Source: Nonomuraea helvata
GTDB taxonomy: Bacteria; Actinomycetota; Actinomycetes; Streptosporangiales; Streptosporangiaceae
DNA: 64,000 bases
NCBI RefSeq assembly: GCF_039535785.1
Contig: NZ_BAAAXV010000008.1
Location: 186,001-250,000 of the forward strand
Reading direction: 5' to 3'
The position numbers and the translations under genes were made by a program. The notes under the pieces are model-generated. The model had not been told where the DNA came from, made no database searches, and worked only from the letters and a program-made list of their open reading frames with translations. Positions 56,884 to 64,000 of this stretch are shown piece after piece (the stretch's first letter is position 1; each line of letters starts with the position of its first letter).

Positions 56884-58677
56884 ATGAATCTTCGTGGAAG
56901 GGCATCGACGGCCGCGGCTGTCGGTGCACTGGTCACCGTCGCTACCCTTGCCGCGGGCGGGTTACCCGCGACCGCGGCAGCCGAGGGCCCGGTCACGCAC
57001 GAGCAGAACCCACGCGTCCCCGAGGGCGCCGCGTGGACGGAGGCGTACTTCCCCTCCTCGGACGGCAGCGGTGTCGAGCTCCACGCCGACGTGCTGCGGC
57101 CGGCGCACCTGCCGGCTGAGGCGAAGACGCCGGTGATCGTCTCGGTGGGCCCCTACTTCGCGCACGTGGGGCAGACGTCGCCCGAGGGGTGGGACCGGGT
57201 CGGGCCGTCGGCGCGCTTCCGGGACTTCGTCGACGGTGCCAAGCTGATGGCGCGCGGCTACACCTTCGTGATGGTCGACCTGCGCGGGTTCGGCGGCAGC
57301 ACCGGGTGCCTGGACTGGGTCGGCCCGGGTGAGCAGGCCGACGTCAAGGCTGCCGTCGAGTGGGCGGCCGGCCAGCCGTGGTCGACCGGCAAGGTCGGCA
57401 TGTACGGCAAGTCGTACGACGCCGTCACCGGGCTGGTGGGCAACAACCTCAAGCTGCCCGGCCTGAAGGCGGTCGTCGCCCAGGAGCCGGTCTGGGACAT
57501 GTACAACTACCTGTTCAGCAACAAGATCCCGCGGCCCAACGTCACGGGGACGCCGCAGGCGTACAACTCGATCGCGACGCTGCCTTCGATGGCCGACGAC
57601 AGCGACCGGTACAAGGCGAACGCGGCGTACGAGGCGAGCCATCCGCAGTGCCTGAGCGACAACCTCACCAACAACAACAACCCCGACCCGGAGTCGGCGT
57701 ACTGGAGCGCCCGCAACCTGGCCGCCCACGCGGCCGGCACCACCACGCCGCTGTTCGTGACCCAGGGGTTCATCGAACCCAACACCAAGCCTGAGGACAT
57801 GGACGAGTACCTGGCCAACCACCGGGGCCGCGAACGCGGTTGGCTCGGCCAGTGGCCGCACGTGCGGGGCAACGACACCGACGGGGACGGCCGGCTGCAG
57901 ATGGGTCGTGCCGGCTGGTTCGACGAGGTGATGCGCTTCTACGACCAGTACCTCCTCGGCACCAGGCCGTCGGTGATCGACCCGCCGTACGCCATCGAGG
58001 ACAGCCTCGGCCACTGGCGCGCCCAGCTGACCTGGCCGGTGGCCACGACATCGTACGACGCGCGGCTCTCCTCCGGCCGGTACGTCGACGACGGCGGCGG
58101 GGTCTCGGCGAAGGCCGCCCCGGAGGGCCGCTGGGACATGGAGCACGCGCCGCCGATGAGGCCGCTGTCCGACGCCGAGAAGAACGTGGCCAAGCGGGGC
58201 GACGCCGCCGCCAACAGCTTCTGGACCTGGTCCACGCCCGCGACCCGGACGCTCCGGCTCACCGCCACGCCGACGGTCAGGCTGAACGCGAGTACGAGCG
58301 GGAACGTGATGGCCCGCCTGTGGGACGTCGCTCCGGACGGCACGGCGACGATGTTCGACGAGAACGTCGCCCTGATCGAGAAGGGCGGACCGATCTCGTT
58401 CGACCTGAAGTCGACCGACTGGACCTTCCAGCGGGGGCACCGGCTGGGGGTGCAGCTCGGGACCATCGTCGAAACCGACGGCTGGGGCTGGCTGGACGTG
58501 CCCTCGGGCAACACGGTCAAGGTCTCCGGCGCGCGGCTGAGCCTGAACGTGCTGAACGCCAGGTTCGACGTGCCGACCCAGGGTGACCGCTCGCCGTACC
58601 TGGACGAGTTCCTCGCGGCGAACACCACCACGCTCGGCGACGTCGGTCCCGGCACCTTCCCGCTGAAGGCCTCGTAG
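56884..58677 (+). CDS. Secreted S15/CocE-type alpha/beta-hydrolase (X-Pro peptidase-like)
   Basis: This 597-residue secreted enzyme has a Sec signal peptide (residues 1-32, cut after ATAAA). The CocE/NonD hydrolase domain has YTFVMVDLRGFGGSTG and the nucleophile region VGMYGKSYDAVTG (Ser in GKSYDA). The C-terminal jelly-roll is typical of X-Pro dipeptidyl peptidases (residues about 430-590). GGGAG precedes the ATG. The 140 bp upstream is AT-rich for this genome and has no other gene. It may cleave proline-containing peptides or esters. Confidence 0.9.
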   Translation: MNLRGRASTAAAVGALVTVATLAAGGLPATAAAEGPVTHEQNPRVPEGAAWTEAYFPSSDGSGVELHADVLRPAHLPAEAKTPVIVSVGPYFAHVGQTSPEGWDRVGPSARFRDFVDGAKLMARGYTFVMVDLRGFGGSTGCLDWVGPGEQADVKAAVEWAAGQPWSTGKVGMYGKSYDAVTGLVGNNLKLPGLKAVVAQEPVWDMYNYLFSNKIPRPNVTGTPQAYNSIATLPSMADDSDRYKANAAYEASHPQCLSDNLTNNNNPDPESAYWSARNLAAHAAGTTTPLFVTQGFIEPNTKPEDMDEYLANHRGRERGWLGQWPHVRGNDTDGDGRLQMGRAGWFDEVMRFYDQYLLGTRPSVIDPPYAIEDSLGHWRAQLTWPVATTSYDARLSSGRYVDDGGGVSAKAAPEGRWDMEHAPPMRPLSDAEKNVAKRGDAAANSFWTWSTPATRTLRLTATPTVRLNASTSGNVMARLWDVAPDGTATMFDENVALIEKGGPISFDLKSTDWTFQRGHRLGVQLGTIVETDGWGWLDVPSGNTVKVSGARLSLNVLNARFDVPTQGDRSPYLDEFLAANTTTLGDVGPGTFPLKAS

Positions 58678-58681
58678 GGCT

Positions 58682-58735
58682 GACCGGGCGAGCGGCTGCC
58701 CGGTCACCGGCGCTCTCCGAGGGGGAGCGCCGGTG
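58682..58735. terminator. Double hairpin between convergent genes
   Basis: GACCGGGC/GCCCGGTC (58682-58705) and CACCGGCGCTC/GAGCGCCGGTG (58705-58735) are two adjacent perfect stems between the S15-type gene and the minus-strand esterase gene. They probably terminate both. Confidence 0.75.
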
Positions 58736-58756
58736 AAGCGGCGGCCGATCAGCTCG

Positions 58757-60043
58757 TCAGGCGACGGTGCAAGCGGCTCCGTTCAGGGTGAACGCAGCGG
58801 GCGCGGCGGTGTTGCCGGTGTGATTGGCCTGGAACCCGATGGTGGTGGAGTCGCCGGGTGCCAGCGTTCCGTTGTAGCTGACGTTCTTCGCGGTGACCTG
58901 GCCGCTGGCAGGCGTGTACGTGGCGCTCCAGCCGGAGGTGATCGTCTGTCCGCTGGGGAGGGTGAAGACCAGGGACCAGGCGTTGACGGCCGTGGAACCG
59001 GTGTTGGTGATCGTGATGTTCTCGGTCAGCCCGGTGTTCCAGGCGCTGATCGTGTCACTGACGCGGCAGGCGCCCGTCCCGCCGCCGGGCGGAGGGTCGG
59101 TCGGCGGCGGGGTGTTCCCGTCGAGGCCGAGGAAGGAGATGGCGTAGGCCAGCATGCCGCTCATCGGCAGGTCATGGCCGACGCCGCTGACGCTGATTCC
59201 CTCGACGGTCGCCCGGGTCCCGGTGTCGCCGTACCTGGTCCGGGTCCAGGACGACTGCGGGTGGTCGGTGAACGCCGGGGTCTGGCTCAACCCGTGCAGG
59301 TTGGTCCACTGCTTGATCTCTTCCCCGAAGTTCGGGTAGGAGAGCGTGGTGTCCGTGGTGCCGTGCCACAACTGCATCCGCGGGTAGCGGCCCGTGTATC
59401 CCGGATACATCGACCGGGCCTGGTCGCCCCACTGCTGCGCGGTCTTGATGAGGTTCCCGCCGGAGCACTGGCTGTTCCACAGGGAGCCGTTCGTGGTGGC
59501 GAAACACCCGGCGGGTACGCCGGAGAACGCCGCGCCGGCCGCGAACACGTCCGGGTATTCGGCAGCGAGCACATTGGTCATCATCGCGCCGGAGGAGAAG
59601 CCGCTGACCACGATCCGCGCGGGGTCGACGTTGTAGCGCTGCCGGGCGTAGGCCACCATCGACATGATGCCGGTCGAGTCGCCGCCGCCGTTGCGCTTGA
59701 GCGCGCCCGCCGTGGACACGTCGAAGCAGTGGCCGTCCCTGGTGGCTTCAGGCAGCACGATGATGTACCCGTACCGGTCGGCCGCGGTGACGTAGTCGTG
59801 GCCGTTCCAGTTGAAGATTCCACTGGCCGAACCGCCGCAGTAGTGGACCAGGACCAGCATCGCGGGCTGGGCCGCGACCCTGTCCGGGACGTAGGTGTAC
59901 ATGTTCAGGTTCGTGGGATTGGTGCCGAAGTTGGTCACCCGGGTCAGCGACGCGGCGTCGGCGGGCCGGATCCCCAGGAGGACGCTCGCGGCGAGCAGCG
60001 GTAGGGCAACGGCCGCGACAACGGCTCTCAGCCTCTGTTTCAC
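58757..60043 (-). CDS. Secreted CE1/PHB-depolymerase-type esterase with CBM2
   Basis: This 428-residue secreted esterase has a signal peptide (residues 1-30, ending PADAA). The esterase domain has the nucleophile GFSSGAM and the oxyanion region VLVHYCGGSASG. After a Pro/Gly linker (TPPPTDPPPGGG) comes a C-terminal CBM2 cellulose/xylan-binding module (residues about 325-428; SAWNTGLTENITITNTG; YNGTLAPGDSTTIGFQANHT). It is probably an acetylxylan or feruloyl esterase acting on plant cell wall. A LacI-type palindrome lies 43 bp upstream. Confidence 0.92.
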   Translation of the reverse strand: MKQRLRAVVAAVALPLLAASVLLGIRPADAASLTRVTNFGTNPTNLNMYTYVPDRVAAQPAMLVLVHYCGGSASGIFNWNGHDYVTAADRYGYIIVLPEATRDGHCFDVSTAGALKRNGGGDSTGIMSMVAYARQRYNVDPARIVVSGFSSGAMMTNVLAAEYPDVFAAGAAFSGVPAGCFATTNGSLWNSQCSGGNLIKTAQQWGDQARSMYPGYTGRYPRMQLWHGTTDTTLSYPNFGEEIKQWTNLHGLSQTPAFTDHPQSSWTRTRYGDTGTRATVEGISVSGVGHDLPMSGMLAYAISFLGLDGNTPPPTDPPPGGGTGACRVSDTISAWNTGLTENITITNTGSTAVNAWSLVFTLPSGQTITSGWSATYTPASGQVTAKNVSYNGTLAPGDSTTIGFQANHTGNTAAPAAFTLNGAACTVA

Positions 60044-60085
60044 GGCTGTCCTTTCTGCTTCGAGAGGGCGGCGGCCGAGCCCGTT

Positions 60086-60097
60086 GTTAGCGCTAAC
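60086..60097. promoter_or_regulatory. LacI-type palindrome upstream of esterase
   Basis: GTTAGCGCTAAC is a perfect 12-bp palindrome with the central CG typical of LacI-family operators. It lies 43 bp before the esterase start. Confidence 0.65.
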
Positions 60098-60270
60098 GCC
60101 TGATCCGCGGACCGGCCTCTTTCTGCGTAGGGGTGGTGGTACGGCGGAGCAAATACGACCCGGCGAATCCCGGTCAAGGCTCCGGCCGCCACGCTCCGTC
60201 TTTCTCCACGGGGAAACGCGCCTGAGCTGCTCCTACGAAAGAGCAATCCGATGGTGCGCAAAGCGCCGCG

Positions 60271-60329
60271 CTGAAACTTTCAGCATTCAGCTGGGCGGTT
60301 TGGAGGGGTGCAACTTTCCCGAAAGTTGC
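60271..60329. promoter_or_regulatory. Two GAAA/TTTC palindromes
   Basis: CTGAAA-C-TTTCAG (60271-60283) and GCAACTTTC-CC-GAAAGTTGC (60310-60329) are perfect dyads 228-286 bp upstream of the esterase gene. GAAA...TTTC palindromes are common before xylan and cellulose genes of actinomycetes. No gene lies on the plus strand between them and the transposon end. Confidence 0.5.
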
Positions 60330-60359
60330 GGTGTGGAGAACGGCCCTTGGTCAGGGAAA

Positions 60360-60364
60360 ATCGG
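60360..60364. repeat. Target-site duplication, left copy
   Basis: ATCGG lies directly outside the left TG end of the mini-transposon and is identical to the 5 bp directly outside the right end (61214-61218). Confidence 0.8.
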
Positions 60365-60370
60365 TGTCCT

Positions 60371-60451
60371 GGCTCAGTGGATCTGACGCGGCTCAGCCAA
60401 TCCGATGCCATGACTCACTGGATCTGATGCGGGCTTAGTAAAAGTGATGCG
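60371..60451 (+). repeat. Four tandem 20-bp end repeats, left end
   Basis: GGCTCAGTGGATCTGACGCG (60371), GGCTCAGCCAATCCGATGCC (60390), GACTCACTGGATCTGATGCG (60412) and GGCTTAGTAAAAGTGATGCG (60432) follow one another at 19-22-bp steps. They look like an array of transposase-binding sites. Confidence 0.8.
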
Positions 60452-60543
60452 CGACCGCTGTCTGGCATGTGATGATCAGCGCTGCTTCATGGTTGATCAA
60501 CGGCAAGTCATGATCAGCACCGCCTCGGGAAGGAACTCGAACG

Positions 60544-61062
60544 ATGATCATCCGCGAGTGCCACGAGGACGACCTTTCCTTGCTGGAGCACCACATCCCC
60601 TCGGGCCGCATCCGCGTTCACGAAGTCCGCTTCCATCGCCAGCAACAGGGACTGAGCACGTTTCTGACCGCCTGGATCGATGACATCCCAGTGGGACACG
60701 GGGAGATTCGGTGGCGCGGATGCGCGGCTGCCGAAGTGCACGAACGATACCCCGACTGCCCCGAACTCAACGGCCTGGCCGTCTGGCCGCCCGACCGACA
60801 ATCCCAAGGCATCGGCACCACCATCATCCAGGCCGCCGAGGCTATCGCCGCTCAACGCGGCAACCACTACATAGGCCTGGGCGTGGATGACCACAACCCC
60901 CGCGCGGCCGCGCTCTATCTCCGGCTCGGCTACGAGGAAACTGGCTGTCTATACCTCGACCGCTACCACTACATCGACGACCATGGCATCCGGCACGAAG
61001 TCGCCGACCCATGCCGGTTCCTGATTAAGCCGCTACGAACACGGATGATCAGCAGTTCTTGA
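60544..61062 (+). CDS. GNAT N-acetyltransferase (transposon cargo)
   Basis: This 172-residue acetyltransferase has the GNAT acetyl-CoA loop in DRQSQGIGTTIIQAAEAIAA, preceded by PELNGLAVWP and followed by NPRAAALYLRLGYEETGCLY. It is less GC-rich than its neighbours and sits alone inside the mini-transposon, 93 bp from the left-end repeats. The ATG at 60544 follows GGGAAGGAA. The substrate is unknown; antibiotics, peptides or a host protein are possible. Confidence 0.88.
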   Translation: MIIRECHEDDLSLLEHHIPSGRIRVHEVRFHRQQQGLSTFLTAWIDDIPVGHGEIRWRGCAAAEVHERYPDCPELNGLAVWPPDRQSQGIGTTIIQAAEAIAAQRGNHYIGLGVDDHNPRAAALYLRLGYEETGCLYLDRYHYIDDHGIRHEVADPCRFLIKPLRTRMISSS

Positions 61063-61110
61063 GGCGAGCTCGTCGGAAGCTCCTCGCCAGACCCGGCTGC
61101 GCATCCTGAA

Positions 61111-61213
61111 CGCATCACTTTCACTGAGCCAGCCAGGTCCATGGCGGATCAGGAGAACTGATGCCTCCCAGCTCAGAGCGTTGTCGGGACATCATTTCCA
61201 CTGAGCCGAGACA
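61111..61213 (-). repeat. End repeats, right end
   Basis: On the minus strand, the outer repeat GGCTCAGTGGAAATGATGTC lies just inside the tip (near 61189-61208). The inner repeat GGCTCAGTGAAAGTGATGCG lies at 61111-61130 and matches the innermost left repeat at 18 of 20 positions. The DNA between them is diverged. Confidence 0.75.
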
Positions 61214-61218
61214 ATCGG
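61214..61218. repeat. Target-site duplication, right copy
   Basis: ATCGG directly follows the right CA tip of the mini-transposon and matches the left flank at 60360-60364. The DNA from here to 61405 holds no gene that I can support. Confidence 0.8.
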
Positions 61219-61405
61219 CGTGCGGCCAGGCGCCGATCGACAAAGCCGCCGGCGAATATCTTGACGGTTGTCGTGGCGATTTCCACACGGAGTTTCCGAC
61301 TGGCCTCCTTCTGCCGGGGTGGTGGTGGGCGGCAGGTGCCGCCGTCTGTGACGCGGTCCGGCGACTGATCGGCTGCTCCAGCCCCTGACCTCGCCGAGAG
61401 CGCTC

Positions 61406-61421
61406 TATGACGCTCGTTATA
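61406..61421. promoter_or_regulatory. TetR operator, second copy
   Basis: TATGACGCTCGTTATA has the complement TATAACGAGCGTCATA, which agrees with the site over the TetR start (62067) at 14 of 16 positions. It overlaps a -10-like TTATAGT and lies 35 bp before a very short reading frame at 61456. Confidence 0.6.
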
Positions 61422-61455
61422 GTACGGCTAGGGCAGCTGGGGCTCAAGGGGTGGC

Positions 61456-61536
61456 GTGCTGTCCATCCTGGACCTGCTCGACAGCGGCGTCTTCTCAGCC
61501 GAGCGGGCCGAGGCGGTCCGTAAGAAGCTGCTCTAG
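61456..61536 (+). CDS. Very short ORF (26 residues), SHOCT-like
   Basis: VLSILDLLDSGVFSAERAEA, then VRKKLL and stop, is a natural-looking amphipathic pair of helices of the SHOCT/oligomerisation type. AAGGGG precedes the GTG, and a TetR operator with a -10-like sequence lies upstream. It could be a real small peptide or the tail of a lost gene. It overlaps the 3' end of the TetR gene on the other strand. Confidence 0.3.
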   Translation: MLSILDLLDSGVFSAERAEAVRKKLL

Positions 61537-62067
61537 CTGGGCCGCGACGTCGTCCAGCGGCTGGATGTCGCGCTTGGCCCGGCACATGGCCACCGTGCCC
61601 TCCACCGAGGCGACGATCAGGGTGGCCAACGGGCCGGCGTCCGCGACACCGTGTTCGCGCAGCGCCTCCGCCAGCAGCATCTCCCAGGCGGCGAACACGG
61701 CGGCAGCCGCGGCGATCGCCTCGGCCACGCCCTCGGCGGGCGGCTCCTCGACCGCCACGGCCAGCACCGGGCAGCCCGCGCGGAAGCCGCTGTCGAGCAC
61801 CGTCTGCCGCCACAGGGCCAGGAAGGCGCGCAACCCGGCCACGGGACCCGCCGCCAGCTCGCGCGCCAGCGCCGTGGACACGAGGTCACCGGCATGCCGT
61901 ACGGCCTCGGCAGCCAGCTGCTGCTTGCCGCGGGGGAAGTAGTGGTAGGTCGAGCCCAGCGGAGCCCCGGAGTGCGCGGCCAGGTCGCGGACGGTGCTGC
62001 CGGCCAGCCCCCGCCGCCGGATCAGGTCGGCCGCCCCCATGACGATCCGGTCCCGTGAACTTGCCAT
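61495..62067 (-). CDS. TetR family regulator (LmrA/YxaF-like)
   Basis: This 190-residue protein has a helix-turn-helix (GLAGSTVRDLAAHSGAPLGS, then TYHYFPRGKQQL) and a C-terminal domain of the LmrA/YxaF type (VAMCRAKRDIQPLDDVAAQL). An operator palindrome covers the start ATG, and no ribosome site is present, so the mRNA is probably leaderless and autorepressed. The obvious target gene seems to have been lost or moved; only a short frame lies behind the second operator at 61406. Confidence 0.9.
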   Translation of the reverse strand: MASSRDRIVMGAADLIRRRGLAGSTVRDLAAHSGAPLGSTYHYFPRGKQQLAAEAVRHAGDLVSTALARELAAGPVAGLRAFLALWRQTVLDSGFRAGCPVLAVAVEEPPAEGVAEAIAAAAAVFAAWEMLLAEALREHGVADAGPLATLIVASVEGTVAMCRAKRDIQPLDDVAAQLEQLLTDRLGPLG

Positions 62068-62082
62068 ATAACGATCGTAATA
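62067..62082. promoter_or_regulatory. TetR operator over its own start
   Basis: TATAACGATCGTAATA is centred on the palindrome ACGATCGT. It starts at the first base of the TetR start codon and matches the site at 61406. Confidence 0.65.
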
Positions 62083-62130
62083 GCAGGGATGGCGTGCTCT
62101 CCGCTACGAATCTACTTTGTAAAGGAAGTG

Positions 62131-62170
62131 GCCCGGCGTGCGCCCGCCGAAAGCGGGGCGCACGCCGGGC
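62131..62170 (-). terminator. Strong terminator hairpin after M28 gene
   Basis: GCCCGGCGTGCGCCC (62131-62145) and GGGCGCACGCCGGGC (62156-62170) form a perfect 15-bp stem just beyond the stop of the minus-strand peptidase gene. A pyrimidine-rich stretch follows in that direction. Confidence 0.8.
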
Positions 62171-62187
62171 CCATCTCTCTCGATCGT

Positions 62188-63759
62188 TCAGTTCTTGGCT
62201 CTGCCCTGGATGTCGGCTCCGGTGCCGGCGGTGGCGGCGCGCCGGGTGGCGGCCGCTGCCCGCGTGTCGGGGCCGGGCAGGTCGGAGCTGAAGGCGTAGA
62301 CCACGGCCGCCGTGGCGATGGCGCCGGTGTTCAGCGCGAGTGCCTTGTCGTTGATGTTAGCGATGGTGTCGCAGGCCTGGTGGTAGCAGGAGTCGTAGGG
62401 CTGGCCGGCGGTGCCGCCGAACAGCGCGGCCTCCTCGGCGGTCTTGACGCCTTCGGCTCCGGTGAACAGCCCGCCCGCGGGGATGCCGACCGCGATGAAC
62501 GGCCCGTAGTCGGAGCGGCCGTCGAAGTCGGTGCCGTTGTGGCCCTGGCGCAGGGTGTCGAAGTACTTCACGAAGAGCTTCTCGATCTCGTCGGATCCAG
62601 GCGGACCGGCGGGGGCGCCGGTGGCGTCGGAGTCGTCACCGTCGTAGATCTTGAAGGCGTAGTTGGGCGAGGCGACCATGTCGTAGTTGAGGTACAGCTT
62701 GATCTTCGCGGCTTCGGCGGCCGGCAGGGACGCCACGTAGAAGTCCGAGCCGAGCAGCCCCAGTTCCTCGGCGCTCCACCAGGCGAAGCGGAGCCTGTTC
62801 TTGGTGGGGATCTTGCCCAGCGCCTCGGCTACCGCGAGCGTGGCGGCGCTGCCCGAGCCGTTGTCGTTGATGCCCGGTCCCGCGGTCACGGAGTCGAGAT
62901 GGGCGCCGGCCATGACGACCTTGTTCGGGTCGCCCCACTTGGAGTCGGCGATCACGTTGTAGGTGGTACGGAACTCGCTGACGGTGTCGGTCTTGAGGTG
63001 GACGACGGTCGTGGCCGAGGCCAGTTCCTCACCGACGGCGAAGCTGGTGCCCACGACGGGGATCGAGACGGGCTCGCCGAGGTTGCCGCGCAGGGTCTCG
63101 GTCCGGCCGGGCTGGCCCTCGTTGAAGATGATCGCGGCGACGGCTCCCGCGGCCTGGGCGTTCTGGGCCTTGACGATGAAGTTGCAGGTGCCGCGCTGCA
63201 GCAGGGCGATGTTGCCCGGGGTGAAGCCGGCGAAGTCGGAGGCTTCGCAGCCGGAGCTCGAGCTGCTCGGTGTCGGGCCCGGTGGCAGGGTGAGGTCGAT
63301 GTTCTGCAGGGTCGCGGTGACGTTGCCCGAGCCGGAGTAGCTCATGGTGGCGAACTCCCCGACGGACGAGCCGTCGGGCGGGGTCGGGGTGAAGGCCCGC
63401 GGGTTGGGCGAGACCCGCTCCATGGAAGCGGTGGACAGTTCCTCGAAATAGGCGAACTCGAACGGCTGCACGGTGACTGTGTAGCCCGCCTTCTTCAGCT
63501 TGCTGACGACATAGTCGCGGGAGGCCGTGTGCCCGCTGGTGCCCGCTGCCCGGATGCCGTCGTTGGCGTCGGCGATCGACTGCAGGGCCTGCAGGTGCTT
63601 CTTGACGGCGGGCGCGGTGATGGAGTCGATCAGCTTCTTCTGGGCCGGGTTCGGCGCCGGGTCCGCGTATGCCGCGGCGGGGACGAGCGTGAGGGGTAAG
63701 GCGAGTGCCGCGGCCACGGTGAGGACGCGGAAGACACCTTGGCGCGAAGTGATGCGCAT
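62188..63759 (-). CDS. Secreted M28 family aminopeptidase with PA domain
   Basis: This 523-residue exported zinc aminopeptidase has a signal peptide (residues 1-34, ending AAAYA). A protease-associated (PA) insert follows (about 130-265; GNIALLQRGTCNFIVKAQNA, then AIIFNEGQPG), then the M28 catalytic domain with ligands in GAHLDSV, NDNGSGSAA, SAEELGL and NYDMVASP, and a late His (SCYHQACD). AGAGGAG precedes the ATG at 63759. It resembles Streptomyces aminopeptidase S. A strong hairpin terminates it. Confidence 0.93.
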   Translation of the reverse strand: MRITSRQGVFRVLTVAAALALPLTLVPAAAYADPAPNPAQKKLIDSITAPAVKKHLQALQSIADANDGIRAAGTSGHTASRDYVVSKLKKAGYTVTVQPFEFAYFEELSTASMERVSPNPRAFTPTPPDGSSVGEFATMSYSGSGNVTATLQNIDLTLPPGPTPSSSSSGCEASDFAGFTPGNIALLQRGTCNFIVKAQNAQAAGAVAAIIFNEGQPGRTETLRGNLGEPVSIPVVGTSFAVGEELASATTVVHLKTDTVSEFRTTYNVIADSKWGDPNKVVMAGAHLDSVTAGPGINDNGSGSAATLAVAEALGKIPTKNRLRFAWWSAEELGLLGSDFYVASLPAAEAAKIKLYLNYDMVASPNYAFKIYDGDDSDATGAPAGPPGSDEIEKLFVKYFDTLRQGHNGTDFDGRSDYGPFIAVGIPAGGLFTGAEGVKTAEEAALFGGTAGQPYDSCYHQACDTIANINDKALALNTGAIATAAVVYAFSSDLPGPDTRAAAATRRAATAGTGADIQGRAKN

Positions 63760-63891
63760 ACAGGCTCCTCTGGCTTGCGCGAATTCGTGCATTCTCCCCG
63801 AATGGGCGGCGTACGAGAACATAGAACGACATATCAACCTGGGGAAGGCCCGAATCGCGCCCAGCCACTGTGATGACATGACGGAATCGGG

Positions 63892-63918
63892 CTATCATCG
63901 CCATATGGCGATTGATAG
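63892..63918. promoter_or_regulatory. Palindrome over ArsR start
   Basis: CTATCATCGCCAT facing ATGGCGATTGATAG is a 27-nt near-perfect dyad with one extra base in the right arm. It contains a -10-like TATCAT and the ATG at 63905. It is probably the regulator's own operator. Confidence 0.65.
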
Positions 63919-64000
63919 CGACGGCGGCCGTTGCGTGAGTGCCGACATCGCCGCCGGCATCTCTCCGGCGGCGGCACTGTTCCACTCTCTGGCCGACGAG
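63905..64000 (+). CDS. ArsR/SmtB family regulator (5' part only)
   Basis: The last 32 codons read MAIDSDGGRCVSADIAAGIS, then PAAALFHSLADE, the N-terminal helix of an ArsR-type metal or redox repressor. The gene continues beyond the window. The ATG at 63905 lies 6 nt after TATCAT, with no ribosome site, suggesting a leaderless mRNA. An in-frame ATG at 63878 would add nine residues. Confidence 0.75.
   Translation, partial: MAIDSDGGRCVSADIAAGISPAAALFHSLADE

Larger units (their letters stand above)
60365..61213. mobile_element. 849-bp mini-transposon carrying a GNAT gene
   Basis: The element begins TGTCCTGGCTCAGTGGA and ends with the complement of TGTCTCGGCTCAGTGGA (15 of 17 identical). It has TG...CA tips and 5-bp flanking repeats (ATCGG). 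Both ends contain further 20-bp repeats related to GGCTCAGTGGATCTGATGCG. TG/CA tips, multiple end repeats and a 5-bp duplication recall Tn7/Tn5053/Mu- or IS21-type transposases, which would have to act in trans. The only gene inside is a GNAT acetyltransferase; no transposase is present. Confidence 0.8.

Noticed and set aside
1..64000. CRISPR arrays, rRNA genes, prophage or integrase genes
   Set aside because: I looked for regularly spaced repeats, rRNA signatures and integrase motifs and saw none. The only regular repeats are the transposon end repeats at 60371-60451.

Overview
The window is high-GC DNA from an actinomycete. A Streptosporangiales genus such as Nonomuraea is my best guess. 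The reasons are the very high GC content, the DUF574-type methyltransferase, the class Ia ribonucleotide reductase under a B12 riboswitch, a c-di-AMP riboswitch on a muramidase gene, and the many TetR regulators and universal stress proteins. Genus placement is inference; no marker gene here settles it.

Layout, left half. 1-2424: a TetR regulator with two tandem palindromic operators in front of an ABC efflux pair, and a small unknown gene. 2438-10648: glmS, a methyltransferase, a TctC-type lipoprotein, a cobalamin riboswitch controlling nrdAB, and an MscS channel. 10788-11092: a terminator, tRNA-Pro(TGG), and a tRNA with a CAG (Leu) anticodon but a short variable loop. 11216-20624: a patchwork of small regulatory and enzyme genes with visible gene loss. 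A divergent AraC/MFS pair has lost both 5' ends, and two membrane-gene fragments lie head to head. A VOC gene has a near-consensus promoter with flanking operators, and a GH25 muramidase has a c-di-AMP riboswitch. 20753-33278: a copper island holding csoR, copZ, a His-rich secreted protein, copA, an MFS gene, an unusual CPD-type P1B-ATPase, BlaI/M56 regulators, a ferredoxin-reductase-like flavoprotein and a second copZ. Four 17-bp CsoR-like operators tie these together. A TetR/DUF2218 pair shares another operator.

33490-56744 is a hypoxia or dormancy island. It holds an NAD-linked formate dehydrogenase, four full universal stress proteins, DUF305, a GNAT/ADP-forming acyl-CoA synthetase, a DosS-like GAF kinase that keeps the haem histidine, a DoxX protein, a STAS protein, CBS proteins, a WS/DGAT acyltransferase, an XRE/PPOX protein and an Acg-type nitroreductase. 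A repeated 14-bp box, GGG(A/C)C(C/T)TTCG(G/T)CCC, closely resembles the core of the mycobacterial DosR box and lies 28-125 bp upstream of most of these genes. The island is decaying: remnants of phosphoketolase, CBS, an Rv2004c-like kinase and a USP gene remain between intact genes.

56884-64000 holds secreted hydrolases (S15-type peptidase, CE1-type esterase with a CBM2, M28 peptidase) and their operators. It also holds an 849-bp mini-transposon (60365-61213) with TG...CA ends, arrays of about 20-bp end repeats and a perfect 5-bp target duplication (ATCGG). Its only cargo is a GNAT acetyltransferase gene. The window ends in the start of an ArsR-type regulator.
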